This document shows, one piece after another, positions 25,932-35,111 of a DNA stretch of 64,000 nt. Below the pieces are notes generated by a model that did not search any database, was not told the DNA's origin, and saw only the letters and a program-made list of their open reading frames with translations. Source of the stretch: Actinorhabdospora filicis. Its GTDB lineage: Bacteria; Actinomycetota; Actinomycetes; Mycobacteriales; Micromonosporaceae. The stretch is from assembly GCF_030269765.1 (NCBI RefSeq), contig NZ_BSTX01000001.1:633102-697101 (forward strand), read 5' to 3'. The translations under genes were made by a program, and so were the position numbers. How positions within the stretch are numbered: position 1 is the first letter of the stretch; each line of letters opens with the position of its first letter.

Positions 25932-28010
25932 ATGTTACGACGAGTCCGGCGCGCGGCCGCGCTCTTCGCCGCGGCCCTCCTCGCGCTCATCGCCTCGCCC
26001 GCCCCCGCCGACGCCCACGAAGAACGCCCCATCACGTTCCCCGACGGAACCGGTTCGGTGCCCGTGTACCGCACCGACGGCCCCTACCTGACGGTGTGCA
26101 AAGAGGACGACGCCGGTTTCGCGCAGCGCGTCGCCGGTTTCCCCGCCGAGCTGAAGTCCCGCAACGAAACCCTCTACCGGGAGTGCCTCACCTCGGGCTT
26201 CCGCGACATCCAGGCGGCCGTGGACGCCGTGCAGACCCCGGGGATGCGCATCCTCGTCCTGCCCGGGCTGTACGAGGAACTGCCCTCGCGCCCGGACCCG
26301 GCCGGCGACTGCGCCGGCCTGCAGGCGCCGCGCGCCGCCCTCGGCCACCAGATCCTCTCGCTGGACCAGCAGAAGCAGTGCCCGCACAACCAGAACCTCG
26401 TCGCCGTCATCGGCAAGAAGGACCTCCAGATCGAGGGCACCGGCGCCACGCCGGGCGACGTCGTCCTGGACGCCGCCTACACCAAGCTCAATGGGCTGCG
26501 CGGCGACATGTCCAACGGCCTCTACCTGCGCAACTTCACCGCCCAGCGCACCACCTTCAACGCCGTCTACATCCTGGCCACCGACGGTTTCGTCATCGAC
26601 GACCTGATCGGGCGCTGGAACGACGAGTACGGCTTCCTGACCTTCGGCTCCGACCACGGCCTCTACACCGGCTGCGAGGCCTACGGCAACGGCGACTCCG
26701 GCGTCTACCCCGGCTCGGCCAGCAACATCAACGACGGGCGCGGACACGACGTCCCCCGCTACGCCATCGAGATCAGGGGCTGCAAGAGCCACCACAACCT
26801 GCTCGGCTACTCCGGGACCGCCGGGGACTCGGTGTGGGTCCACGACAACGAGTTCTACGAGAACTCCGCGGGCATCTCCACCGACTCCGCCTTCCCGTTC
26901 CACCCGGGCCTGCCGCAGAACCACCTGCGGCTGGAGAACAACGTGATCCGCGCCAACAACTCCGACTACAACCCGTACGTGCGCGACGGTACCTGCGCCA
27001 GGCCCTACGCCGAGCGCGGCTACGAGCGGGGCGTGGTGTGCCCGGCCACCAGCGTCCCCGTCGGCACCGGCGTCCTGACCGCCGGGGGCAACGTGAACCT
27101 GTTCCAGGGCAACTACGTCTACGACCACGACATGACCGCGTTCATGCTGTTCTGGGTCCCGGCCTTCGTGCGCGGCGAGGACGCCCTCGGCAAGCTCGCC
27201 GACACCTCCCACGACAACTGGTACCGCGACAACCACCTCGGCGTCTCCCCCACCGGCGAGGCGCTGCCGAACCGGATCGACTTCTGGTGGGACGGCGAGG
27301 GCGGCGGCAACTGCTGGCAGCCCGCCGAGAGCGGCGCCGACCCGATCACACTGCCCGGCTGCGACGCGTTCTTCGGCACCCAGCGGGTGCTCAATGACCC
27401 GACGAAGCTCTTCAAGCTGCTGCACTGCGCCGAGTACGACCAGCGCGCGCGGAACGTCCCCGCGAGCTGCGACTGGTACGGAGCCAGCGGCACCGGGCGC
27501 ATCGAGTTCCACCTGGCCGCCTGGAAGGGCGCGGCCACCGTCGGGCTGGCCCTGCTCGCCTGGCTCGCCCTCGGGATGCGGCAACGCCGTCCCGAGCGGG
27601 CCTTCGGGCGTCCCGTCCGGCAGACCGCCGTCCTCGGGCTCGCCACGATCGCGATCGGAGCGGTGACCGGCGTGCTGGCCGCCTACCTGAACCAGCCGTG
27701 GCTCTCCCCGCTCGGGCTGATCATCGCGGGCGCGGGCTGGATCGCCTACGGGCGCTGCTGGCGCGTGACCGGCCGCGGGGGCCTGGGCGCGCTCGCCTGG
27801 ACCCTCGGCGTGCTCTGCCTGCTGGACGCCGTCGACCGCGGCCTGTGGATGCTGCCGCTGATCCCGGTGCCGCCCGCGTGGCTCCAGCTGCTGGCCTCGG
27901 CGGTGCTCGGCGTGGCGGTCCTCATCGCCCTCGGGCGGCGGATGTGGCGGCGGAAACCGCCACCGGCCGACCCGGCGCCGGTGCGGGAGAAGATCCCGGC
28001 CGGGGTCTGA
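25932..28010 (+). CDS. Secreted right-handed beta-helix protein with C-terminal membrane helices
   Basis: 692 aa. A signal peptide (MLRRVRRAAALFAAALLALIAS...ADA) is followed by a long beta-helix repeat domain (about residues 90-420, with N-rich rungs such as NGLYLRNFTA, VIDDLIGRWND and NEFYENSAGIS). A conserved Cys-containing segment follows, and four to five membrane helices (about 545-680) end in a basic/Pro tail. Beta-helix folds bind or cleave polysaccharides, but no catalytic residues can be assigned. TAGAAT (25918-25923) lies 8 nt before the ATG and GGAGG overlaps the gap, so the leader is minimal. Confidence 0.8.
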   Translation: MLRRVRRAAALFAAALLALIASPAPADAHEERPITFPDGTGSVPVYRTDGPYLTVCKEDDAGFAQRVAGFPAELKSRNETLYRECLTSGFRDIQAAVDAVQTPGMRILVLPGLYEELPSRPDPAGDCAGLQAPRAALGHQILSLDQQKQCPHNQNLVAVIGKKDLQIEGTGATPGDVVLDAAYTKLNGLRGDMSNGLYLRNFTAQRTTFNAVYILATDGFVIDDLIGRWNDEYGFLTFGSDHGLYTGCEAYGNGDSGVYPGSASNINDGRGHDVPRYAIEIRGCKSHHNLLGYSGTAGDSVWVHDNEFYENSAGISTDSAFPFHPGLPQNHLRLENNVIRANNSDYNPYVRDGTCARPYAERGYERGVVCPATSVPVGTGVLTAGGNVNLFQGNYVYDHDMTAFMLFWVPAFVRGEDALGKLADTSHDNWYRDNHLGVSPTGEALPNRIDFWWDGEGGGNCWQPAESGADPITLPGCDAFFGTQRVLNDPTKLFKLLHCAEYDQRARNVPASCDWYGASGTGRIEFHLAAWKGAATVGLALLAWLALGMRQRRPERAFGRPVRQTAVLGLATIAIGAVTGVLAAYLNQPWLSPLGLIIAGAGWIAYGRCWRVTGRGGLGALAWTLGVLCLLDAVDRGLWMLPLIPVPPAWLQLLASAVLGVAVLIALGRRMWRRKPPPADPAPVREKIPAGV

Positions 28011-28017
28011 GCGAAGA

Positions 28018-28044
28018 AGGGGGACGTCCGGTGGACGTCCCCCT
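28018..28044. terminator. Bidirectional terminator, beta-helix gene / ABC permease
   Basis: A perfect 12-bp stem AGGGGGACGTCC / GGACGTCCCCCT with a GGT loop lies between the convergent stops. Confidence 0.75.
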
Positions 28045-28049
28045 CCCGC

Positions 28050-28901
28050 TCAGCTCGTGATGTCCTTCGTGGTCAGCCGCGCCCACGCCGCCGACAGCCC
28101 CAGGGCCGTCCACAGCAGCGCCGACAGCAACCCCATGCCCACCTGGTCCCAGGCGGCCGGATCGCGCAGCAGATCGATGTAGGACGTCCAGTAATGCGAG
28201 ATCAGGTACGGGTGCAGCCAGTCGAGCTGCGTGATCGCGCCCAGGATCTGGCTGATGATCACGAACATCATCATCGCCACCGCGCCGCCGATCGGCTGCT
28301 CGGTGAGCGTGGAGACGAACATGCCGATCGCGCCCACCGCCACCAGGCACAGGGCCATGTAGACGGCGGCCTCAAGCACCCGCAGGAACGCCTCCCCGAA
28401 CGGGATCGTCGTCCCCGACAGGGTCGCCATGTCGCCGGTGCCGAACAGGATCACGCCCGTCAGGCCGCCGGTGAACCCGACGATCGCGACCACCGCGAAG
28501 ATCCAGGTGACCAGCGAGGCGAACTTCACCGCCAGCAGCCGGACGCGTCCCACCGGCGTGGTCAGCAGGTACCGCAGGGTCCCGATGTTGGCCTCACCGG
28601 CGATGGTGTCCCCGGCGATGACCGAGACCGCGATCGGCAGGAACAGCGCCAGCTCGATGCCCAGCCCCGCCAGCGCGGCGATCAGGCCGTTGTCCAGCAT
28701 CCCCGCGAACAGCGGCGGGCCCTCGCCCGGACCGGGCTTCGTGGCGAACATGACGATCGCGATCACGATCGGCAGCGCCGCCAGCGCCGCCACGCCCGCG
28801 ATGTTGCGGCGCCGCAGCGACATCAGCCGCAGCTCCGAGCGGTAGAAACGGGTGCTGAACCGGCGGTGCGGGCGCCACGTGGACGCCTCAGCCACTGACA
28901 T
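28050..28901 (-). CDS. ABC-2 type transporter permease
   Basis: 283 aa with six hydrophobic segments. The pattern IAGDTIAGEANIGTLRYLLTTPVGRVRLLAVKFAS (about residues 95-130) is the ABC-2 permease coupling region. It overlaps the end of the ATPase gene by 14 bp. It is the third gene of the LolA-like/ATPase/permease operon and presumably moves a lipid, peptide or antibiotic outward. The substrate is unknown. Confidence 0.85.
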   Translation of the reverse strand: MSVAEASTWRPHRRFSTRFYRSELRLMSLRRRNIAGVAALAALPIVIAIVMFATKPGPGEGPPLFAGMLDNGLIAALAGLGIELALFLPIAVSVIAGDTIAGEANIGTLRYLLTTPVGRVRLLAVKFASLVTWIFAVVAIVGFTGGLTGVILFGTGDMATLSGTTIPFGEAFLRVLEAAVYMALCLVAVGAIGMFVSTLTEQPIGGAVAMMMFVIISQILGAITQLDWLHPYLISHYWTSYIDLLRDPAAWDQVGMGLLSALLWTALGLSAAWARLTTKDITS

Positions 28902-29859
28902 CGAAGCCCTCCCCGGTCAGCGAGACGAACAGGTCCTCCAGATCGGGCCGGACCACCGCGAAGCCGCGCACCGGGACCCCGGCGCGCACCAGCGCGTCCA
29001 CCAGCTTCTCCGGCTCGGCGCCGCCCAGCAGCGCCGTCGCCGCGCCGGGCGCGACGGCCACGTCGGCCAGGCCCTCCTCGCGCAGCACCTCGGCGGCGGC
29101 CTCCGGCGAGGCCGTCTCCACCCGCACGCCCGGCACCGCCGAGGCCCGCAGGTCGGCCAGCGAGGACTGGGTGATCAGCTTCCCCTTGTGCATCACCGCC
29201 ACGTGGCTGCACACCTGCTCGACCTCGCTCAGCAGGTGCGTCGACAGCATCACCGTGACGCCGTCGGCGGCCAGCTGCGCGATCAGCGAGCGCACCTCGC
29301 GCGTGCCCTGCGGGTCGAGGCCGTTGGTCGGCTCGTCCAGGATCAGCAGCTCGCGGGGCCGCAGCAGCGCGCCCGCGATCGCCAGCCGCTGCTTCATGCC
29401 CAGCGAGTACTGGCGGTACCGCTTGCGCGCGGCGGCCACGAGCCCCACGCGGTCCAGCGCGGCACTCACCCGCTCCTCGGCGGTGGCGGGGTCGGTGGTG
29501 CGGTCCACGGCGTCCAGGCGCCGCAGGTTGTCGGCGCCCGACAGGTACGGGTGGAACGCCGGGCCCTCCACGAGCGCCCCCACGCGGGGCAGCGCCACCG
29601 CCGAGCGCTCGGGCACCGGCTCGCCGAGGACCTCGGCGGTGCCGTCGGTGGCCGCGATCAGCCCCAGGAGCATCCGGATCGTGGTGGTCTTGCCGCAGCC
29701 GTTGGGGCCGAGGAACCCGAAGACCGCGCCGTACGGGACGTCCAGGTCGAGCCCGTCGACGGCCAGGACGCCCTTGCCGTAGCTCTTGGACAGGCCGCGC
29801 GTCCGTACGGCGCGGGAGCCGGGCTCCCGCGCCGCGGCGACCGAGGTCGCCTTCGTCAC
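28888..29859 (-). CDS. ABC transporter ATP-binding protein (ABC-2 exporter)
   Basis: 323 aa. Walker A is GPNGCGKTT, the signature is YSLGMKQRLAIA, and Walker B is LLILDEPTNGLDP, all in normal order, with a C-terminal extension (DLEDLFVSLTGEGF) typical of DrrA/CcmA-type exporters. The start is GTG at 29857-29859, overlapping the stop of the LolA-like gene (GTGA). It pairs with the overlapping permease. Confidence 0.9.
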   Translation of the reverse strand: MTKATSVAAAREPGSRAVRTRGLSKSYGKGVLAVDGLDLDVPYGAVFGFLGPNGCGKTTTIRMLLGLIAATDGTAEVLGEPVPERSAVALPRVGALVEGPAFHPYLSGADNLRRLDAVDRTTDPATAEERVSAALDRVGLVAAARKRYRQYSLGMKQRLAIAGALLRPRELLILDEPTNGLDPQGTREVRSLIAQLAADGVTVMLSTHLLSEVEQVCSHVAVMHKGKLITQSSLADLRASAVPGVRVETASPEAAAEVLREEGLADVAVAPGAATALLGGAEPEKLVDALVRAGVPVRGFAVVRPDLEDLFVSLTGEGFDVSG

Positions 29860-30989
29860 CGGCCGGCCACCTCGACGAGCTTGTCGACGGTGACCGCACC
29901 GATCAGGATCCGGCCGTCATCGGTGATCAGCGCGTTGACCAGGGTCGAGGTGAAGACCCGGCCGCTTCCCCACGCGCCGCTGACCTGCGGCAGGCCGGTC
30001 AGGAAGGTCTGGGCGCTGGCCAGGCCGTCCTTGGCCTCGGCCGGAGCGTCCTTCCACTCCTCGCCCTTGCCGCTGAGCAGGGACGAGAAGTCGCCGTTGG
30101 TGAGCACCGCCACCGCGGTCCAGCCCTCGCCGACGACCTTAAGGTCGCCCTTGTTCTCCACGTCCTCGGCCTTCGACTCCTCCAGCTTGGGCTGGGTGGA
30201 CTCGGTGACCTTGGTGCCCTGCGGGGGCGTGAAGGTGAAGTGCTCGGCGGGCGGGACCTCGAAGGAGATGCGCGCGAACGCGATCTCGAAGGCCGGGTCG
30301 CTCTTGCCGGCCGCCATGACGCGGGTCCGCAGCGGGACGCCCGTCTCGGCGTCCACCGCGAGGCGGACCTCGGCGATGGTGGACGCCTTGTCCTTCGGCG
30401 CGAGCACCAGCTCGTAGGCGTCGCGTCCGGCGACCTCGGCGGTGCCGTCGGTGGTGACCTCGGTGGTGCCGCTGATGGCGGCCAGGGCCTCCTCGGCGGC
30501 CTTCTGCGGGGTCACCGGCTCACCGGCCAGCGCCCGCGGCGGCCACATCGGCGCCGACCCGAGCTGCGGGTCGAGCGTGGTGTGCGTGGCGGTCTGCTCC
30601 TGGCTGTTCCAGGACCACACGTCGGAGCCGTTGCGGATGATGTCGGATTCGCCCATGCTGCCCAGGACCGCGGCGCGGACCTTGTCGGGCGCGGCGTACC
30701 AGATGCGCATGGTCTGGCTGCCGCCGAGCAGTGAGGCCACGTCGGCGCCACCGCCGCCACCCACGCCGGGCAGGGCCGGGAGGCCCAGGTCGGCGCTGGT
30801 CACGACGGTGCCGGACAGGCCCTGCACCGAGGAGTTCTGCACGTCGGTCAGGAGTTCGGCCGCCGTCTTGGCCGGGAGGGAGGGCCCGTTCCCGGCCTGC
30901 ACCAGCGTCGCGCCGACGCCGGTGGCAACCACCGCCGCGCCGATCGCGGCCGGTACGGCCCAGCGCCGCAGTGTCGCGGTCTTCGTCAT
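29856..30989 (-). CDS. LolA/RseB-like periplasmic-type (extracytoplasmic) protein
   Basis: 377 aa. One N-terminal hydrophobic anchor (about residues 11-33) is followed by a beta-rich domain like the DUF2092/LolA-RseB superfamily (MRIWYAAPDKVRAAVLGS, then DVWSWNSQEQTATH, then GRDAYELVLAPKD). This fold binds lipids or acts as an anti-sigma partner. It is the first gene of the ABC operon and is divergent from a response regulator/histidine kinase pair, so it may be the sensor-side or cargo-binding part of that system. The start at ATG 30989 has AAGGGG 2-7 nt upstream. An in-frame ATG 51 nt further upstream is less likely. Confidence 0.8.
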   Translation of the reverse strand: MTKTATLRRWAVPAAIGAAVVATGVGATLVQAGNGPSLPAKTAAELLTDVQNSSVQGLSGTVVTSADLGLPALPGVGGGGGADVASLLGGSQTMRIWYAAPDKVRAAVLGSMGESDIIRNGSDVWSWNSQEQTATHTTLDPQLGSAPMWPPRALAGEPVTPQKAAEEALAAISGTTEVTTDGTAEVAGRDAYELVLAPKDKASTIAEVRLAVDAETGVPLRTRVMAAGKSDPAFEIAFARISFEVPPAEHFTFTPPQGTKVTESTQPKLEESKAEDVENKGDLKVVGEGWTAVAVLTNGDFSSLLSGKGEEWKDAPAEAKDGLASAQTFLTGLPQVSGAWGSGRVFTSTLVNALITDDGRILIGAVTVDKLVEVAGR

Positions 30990-31174
30990 CGCCCCTTGTT
31001 CCTCTCTCCGGGCCGGTGCGCTTCCGCGCGCTCCGGCCATTCAAGTTTCCCCTTTTGTCTCGCTCCGGCGAGCCCCCTGAACTCCCGCCGACGACTCCAT
31101 GGTGCTGATGGTGCGCTGTGACCCGGCTGAGAACGGCTGAGCGCTTTGCCAGGAAGCCCGCTACCTTCGGTGAC

Positions 31175-31861
31175 ATGCGTTTGCTCGTGGTCGAGGATGA
31201 GGAGCGGATGGCCGCCGCGCTGTCGCGCGGCCTGACCGCCGACGGTTTCGCCGTGGACGTCGTGCACGACGGGAAGAGCGGACTGGAGTCGGCGCGCTTC
31301 GGCGAGTACGACGCGGTCATACTCGACGTCATGCTGCCCGGTTTGTCCGGCTACGAGGTCATCCGCCGCCTGCGCGCCGAGGACAACTGGGTCCCGGTGC
31401 TGATGCTGTCGGCCAAGGACGGCGAGTACGACCAGTCCGACGGCCTCGACCTGGGCGCCGACGACTACCTCACCAAGCCGTTCTCTTACGTCGTCCTGCT
31501 GGCCCGGCTGCGGGCGCTGCTGCGGCGGGGCGTGCGGGCGCGCCCGGCCGTCCTGGCCGTGGGCGACCTGAGCCTGGACCCGGCCGCGCAACGCGTCCGC
31601 CGCGGCGACGTGGAGATCTCGCTGTCCACGCGCGAGTTCACGCTGCTGGAGTACCTCATGCGGCACCCCGACCAGGTGCTGTCCAAGGTCGAACTGCTGG
31701 ACCACGTGTGGGGCGCGCCGGTGGACACCGACGTGAACGTGGTCGAGGTGTACATCGGCTACCTGCGCAAGAAGATCGACCACCCCTTCGGGCGCCGCTC
31801 GGTGCGCACGGTCCGGGGCGCGGGCTACCGGCTGGTGCCCGACCAGCCCGGACAGCCGTGA
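31175..31861 (+). CDS. OmpR/PhoB-family response regulator
   Basis: 228 aa. The receiver domain has phospho-acceptor D51 (AVILDVMLPG) with acidic pocket ED at 7-8 and the K in LTKPFSY. The C-terminal winged helix (about 130-225) has STREFTLLEYLMRHPDQVLSK and RTVRGAGYRL. TACCTT (31162-31167) lies 7 nt before the ATG and there is no SD, so the mRNA is probably leaderless. The stop overlaps the kinase start. The divergent LolA-like/ABC operon is a likely target. Confidence 0.93.
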   Translation: MRLLVVEDEERMAAALSRGLTADGFAVDVVHDGKSGLESARFGEYDAVILDVMLPGLSGYEVIRRLRAEDNWVPVLMLSAKDGEYDQSDGLDLGADDYLTKPFSYVVLLARLRALLRRGVRARPAVLAVGDLSLDPAAQRVRRGDVEISLSTREFTLLEYLMRHPDQVLSKVELLDHVWGAPVDTDVNVVEVYIGYLRKKIDHPFGRRSVRTVRGAGYRLVPDQPGQP

Positions 31862-33219
31862 GCCGGATGTCGCAGCGCATGTCGCTGCGCGCGCGGGTGG
31901 TCGTCATCGGGGTCCTCGGGCTCACGCTGACCCTCGGCGTGGGCGGTTTCACGCTGGTCAGCGTCCTGCAGTCGAGCCTGCTCGGCTCGGTCGACACCGG
32001 CATCGACCAGACCGGCAAGGAGATCGCCGGGATGATCCGCACCGGCCGCCTGCCGGACCTGATCCCCTCCAGCGGCAACACGATCATCCAGGTCCTGCGC
32101 GCCGACTACACCATCGACCGGGTCTCGGCCGGCGGCGACCGCCTGGTGACGGTGCTGCGGCCCGACGAGATCGGCTCCGCGCTCGCCCGCGGCGAGAAGC
32201 TGACGGTGCGCGCCGACCAGGCCACCTACGAGGGCTTCCTGCGCGTCGGGGCGGTCGCGGCCGCCGACCGGATCGTGCTGGTGGCCGTGCCGCTGGCCGA
32301 GATGCAGCACAATGTGCACTACTTCAAGACCGGCCTGTTCATCCTGATCCCGGTGCTGATCGTGGTCCTCGGGCTGGCCATCTGGTACGTCGTGGGCATG
32401 GCCCTGCGCCCGGTGGAGACGCTGCGCCGCAGCGCCGAGGACGTGCGCGGCGGCGAGCGGCTGGTCGTCCCCCACGGCGGTGAGGACGAGATCCACCGGC
32501 TGGCGGTCACCCTTAACACGATGCTGGAGCGGCTGGAGCGGGCCCGCGACAAGCAGCGGTCCTTCGTCGCCGACGCCGCCCATGAGCTGCGCAGCCCGCT
32601 GGCGAACATGCGCACCGAGCTGGAGGTGGCCGCGCGCATCGGCCCGACCCCGGAGCTGCTGGACGACCTGCTGTCCGATGTGGAGCGGCTGGGCCGGCTC
32701 ACCGACGACCTGCTGCTGCTGGCGCGCGCCGACGATCCCGAGCGGCTGCGGCTGAAGAAGGAGCGCGTCGACGTCGGCGATCTGCTGACCGCGATCTGCC
32801 AGCGCTACACCGGCTCGCGGGTGCCGGTGACCTGCGTGCCGCCGCCCGAGGACGCTCCACTGTGGGTGGACGGCGACGTGGACGGCCTGCGCCGGGCGAT
32901 CTCGAACCTCGTGGACAACGCCGTCCGGCACGCCGCCACCCGGGTGGTGGTGAGCGCCGACGCGCACCCCGACGGCGTCCGCGTCAGCGTCACCGACGAC
33001 GGCGAGGGCGTCCCCGTGTCCGACCGGGCGCGCGTGTTCGAGCGCTTCACGCGCCTGGACGGCGCCCGCTCGCGCGACAAGGGCGGCACCGGGCTGGGCC
33101 TGGCGATCGTCCGCGAGCTGGTGGCGCGTCACGGCGGGACGGTCACGCTGCACGACGCGGCGCCGGGGCGCACGCCGCCGGGGCTGCGCGCGGACGTGGT
33201 GCTGCCGCGTCCTAAGTAG
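31858..33219 (+). CDS. Sensor histidine kinase
   Basis: 453 aa. The first membrane helix spans about residues 13-35, the extracytoplasmic sensor about 40-155, and the second helix about 158-182. HAMP and the dimerisation domain with H242 (ADAAHELRSPLANM) follow, then the ATPase domain with N-box NLVDNAVRHA, G1 VTDDGEGVP and G2 GGTGLGLAI. The start GTG overlaps the regulator stop as GTGA. ATG at 31867 is an alternative start. It forms a two-component pair with the preceding regulator. The stimulus is unknown, but the divergent LolA-like/ABC genes suggest an envelope signal. Confidence 0.92.
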   Translation: MSRMSQRMSLRARVVVIGVLGLTLTLGVGGFTLVSVLQSSLLGSVDTGIDQTGKEIAGMIRTGRLPDLIPSSGNTIIQVLRADYTIDRVSAGGDRLVTVLRPDEIGSALARGEKLTVRADQATYEGFLRVGAVAAADRIVLVAVPLAEMQHNVHYFKTGLFILIPVLIVVLGLAIWYVVGMALRPVETLRRSAEDVRGGERLVVPHGGEDEIHRLAVTLNTMLERLERARDKQRSFVADAAHELRSPLANMRTELEVAARIGPTPELLDDLLSDVERLGRLTDDLLLLARADDPERLRLKKERVDVGDLLTAICQRYTGSRVPVTCVPPPEDAPLWVDGDVDGLRRAISNLVDNAVRHAATRVVVSADAHPDGVRVSVTDDGEGVPVSDRARVFERFTRLDGARSRDKGGTGLGLAIVRELVARHGGTVTLHDAAPGRTPPGLRADVVLPRPK

Positions 33220-33445
33220 CCGCCCGGTCGATGTCGAGCCGGGTCAGCGCGCCCCGCGGCACGTGGAACCGGATGGTCCAGCCGCCCGCCGCCTCGGCGT
33301 GGATGACGCCGTCGGTGCGGGTGTGCCGCAACCGCGCGGCGGTGGTGAAGGAGACGATCTCCTCGGCCGTGCTGCCCATCGGCAGGGCCGCCTGCACTTC
33401 GCGGCGGACGGCCTCGGCGCTGCCCAGGTGCTCCCAGTCGGTCAT
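33212..33445 (-). CDS. Small conserved-looking protein, unknown function
   Basis: 77 aa, acidic N-terminus and beta-like C-terminal half (GVIHAEAAGGWTIRFHVPRGALTRLDIDR). I do not recognise a family. There is no SD, but TATCGT (33453-33458) stands 7 nt before the ATG, the leaderless pattern seen repeatedly here. The 3' end overlaps the histidine kinase stop by 8 bp (convergent). The DUF4037 gene ends 17 bp upstream, so they may also be cotranscribed. Confidence 0.6.
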   Translation of the reverse strand: MTDWEHLGSAEAVRREVQAALPMGSTAEEIVSFTTAARLRHTRTDGVIHAEAAGGWTIRFHVPRGALTRLDIDRAAT

Positions 33446-33462
33446 GCGCGAGACGATACGCC

Positions 33463-34512
33463 TCACACCGTCCACTGTGGGGGCACGCCGAGCAGCGGAG
33501 CGGCCGCGCGGCAGGCCTCGGCGTGGGCGAGGATCTCCACGCTGTCCACGGCCTGGTCGATGGTGCCCGGCAGGCGCCCGACGCGCCCGGGACGCGCGAA
33601 CCGGTCGATCAGCGCGTTCAGTTCCGGATCGGTGATCGCGGCCAGCAGCGGGACGGTCAGCCGCTCGCCGCCGATGACGGTCCCGGCCCGGCCGAAGAAC
33701 GGGCGCGGCTCCGGGTCGACGGCCTCGGCCAGTTCCAGCGCGTTGGTGGCGGCGGCCAGGACCGAGCCCGCCGCGCACACCCCGGCCTCGCGTTCGCGCC
33801 AGCCGGCGCCGGTGAGGGCGGCGGTGAGGTGCGGCTCCAGTTTCGCGGCGATGGGCAGGCGGGCGAAGCCGCTGCCGAACCACTTCGGGTAGGGCGCCCA
33901 CCGGCGCTCGACCAGGAACGCCAGGCGCATCAGCTCACCGGCGAGCCGGGCGGCGATCACCGAGCCGCCGAGGGCGTCCCCGCGTTCGCCGGCGCGGGAG
34001 ATGAAGGACTCCTCCTGGCTGATCCGCAGCCACGAGCAGGCGATGGCGTAGCGCCACACGTCGTCGGGGTACCACGCCAGGGCCGCGCGGCGTCCGGTGA
34101 GCAGGCCGTGCGGGTCGGCGTGCACGGCGCCCTCGGTGAACGTGGCCAGCCGCTGCGTGGGGGTGAGCAGCCAGTCGGCGAGGGTGACGCCGTTGGCGGG
34201 GTCGAAGCCCAGGCGGGCCCGGAAGTACTCGCCGGGGGCGATCACCTCGACCCGGTGCCGGGGCTCCTCGCCGTGGTAGGCGAAGCGGACGGGGAACCCG
34301 TCGAAGGTGCCGGGGAGCCCGCCGAGATCGGGGGCGGGGCCGTCGGTGAAGATCTGGCAGCGCGGGCCGTAGTCGTGGTCGGGCGAGACGCCGTCGTCGA
34401 AACCGAGGACCTCGGAGCCCTCGCCGAGCAGGGCTGCGGCGTGCGGGAAATCGCCCAGGAGGGGGCGGACGGCGGCCTCGTAGAACCGCCGGGAGAGTTC
34501 GCGTCCGGACAC
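33463..34512 (-). CDS. DUF4037 family protein (nucleotidyltransferase-like N-terminus)
   Basis: 349 aa. The N-terminal stretch ALLGEGSEVLGFDDGVSPDHDYGP (about residues 26-49) is the DUF4037 signature and resembles the G-S...D-x-D strand-turn of nucleotidyltransferases. The C-terminal half is helical with KWFGSGFARLP. The start GTG lacks an SD and has TAATCT (34519-34524) 6 nt upstream. Function is unknown; a nucleotide-transfer role is only a fold-based guess. Confidence 0.85.
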   Translation of the reverse strand: MSGRELSRRFYEAAVRPLLGDFPHAAALLGEGSEVLGFDDGVSPDHDYGPRCQIFTDGPAPDLGGLPGTFDGFPVRFAYHGEEPRHRVEVIAPGEYFRARLGFDPANGVTLADWLLTPTQRLATFTEGAVHADPHGLLTGRRAALAWYPDDVWRYAIACSWLRISQEESFISRAGERGDALGGSVIAARLAGELMRLAFLVERRWAPYPKWFGSGFARLPIAAKLEPHLTAALTGAGWREREAGVCAAGSVLAAATNALELAEAVDPEPRPFFGRAGTVIGGERLTVPLLAAITDPELNALIDRFARPGRVGRLPGTIDQAVDSVEILAHAEACRAAAPLLGVPPQWTV

Positions 34513-34624
34513 ACGGCAAGATTACGAACTCCCGCAACAGGTTTCTCCCCCGTCACGGCCGTCCCACTCGCGTTCGGCACCACCCGCGCGCCATGCCTGG
34601 AATGATCGCGGTGGAGGTGATGTC

Positions 34625-35062
34625 ATGCCGATCGCTCCACGCGTCAGTCTCGCCACCCTCGGCGTGGCCGACTTGACCCGCTCGACGGCGTTCTACCAGG
34701 CCCTCGGCTGGCCGCTGTCGGAGGCCTCGGTGCCGGGTGAGGTGAGCTTCTTCCGCACCGACGGCGGGATCCTCGCCCTCTTCGGCGTCTACGCCCTGGC
34801 CAAGGACGCCGGGGTGCAGAACCCGACCGGGCCGCATCCGTTCCGGGGTATGACGCTGGCCGCCAACCTCGACACGCCGTCCGATGTGGACGACGCGTTC
34901 GCGGTGGTCCGCGAGGCGGGCGGGACGGTGGTCAAGGAGCCGGAGCGCACCGACTGGGGCGGCTACTCCGGCTACTTCGCCGATCCCGACGGGCACCTGT
35001 GGGAACTGGCGCACAACCCGGGCTGGCCGATCGGGGCCGACGGGCGTCCGCGCCTGCCCTAG
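34625..35062 (+). CDS. VOC-family (glyoxalase/bleomycin-resistance fold) protein
   Basis: 145 aa. One vicinal-oxygen-chelate unit pair is visible: SLATLGVADLTRSTAFYQALGW at the start and GGYSGYFADPDGHLWELAHNPGW near the end, the latter carrying the usual D-P-D-G-H-x-W-E metal motif. The substrate cannot be inferred. It has an excellent SD, GGAGGTGA, 5 nt before the ATG. An intrinsic terminator follows. Confidence 0.85.
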   Translation: MPIAPRVSLATLGVADLTRSTAFYQALGWPLSEASVPGEVSFFRTDGGILALFGVYALAKDAGVQNPTGPHPFRGMTLAANLDTPSDVDDAFAVVREAGGTVVKEPERTDWGGYSGYFADPDGHLWELAHNPGWPIGADGRPRLP

Positions 35063-35072
35063 GACGGCGAAA

Positions 35073-35095
35073 AGCCCGCCCCGGAAGGGCGGGCT
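35073..35095. terminator. Terminator between VOC and MFS genes
   Basis: A 9-bp stem AGCCCGCCC / GGGCGGGCT with a CGGAA loop lies 10 bp after the VOC stop and 16 bp before the convergent MFS stop. The preceding AAAA gives a T-tract on the minus strand. Confidence 0.7.
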
Positions 35096-35111
35096 CTCAC
35101 TCGCGCGCGGG

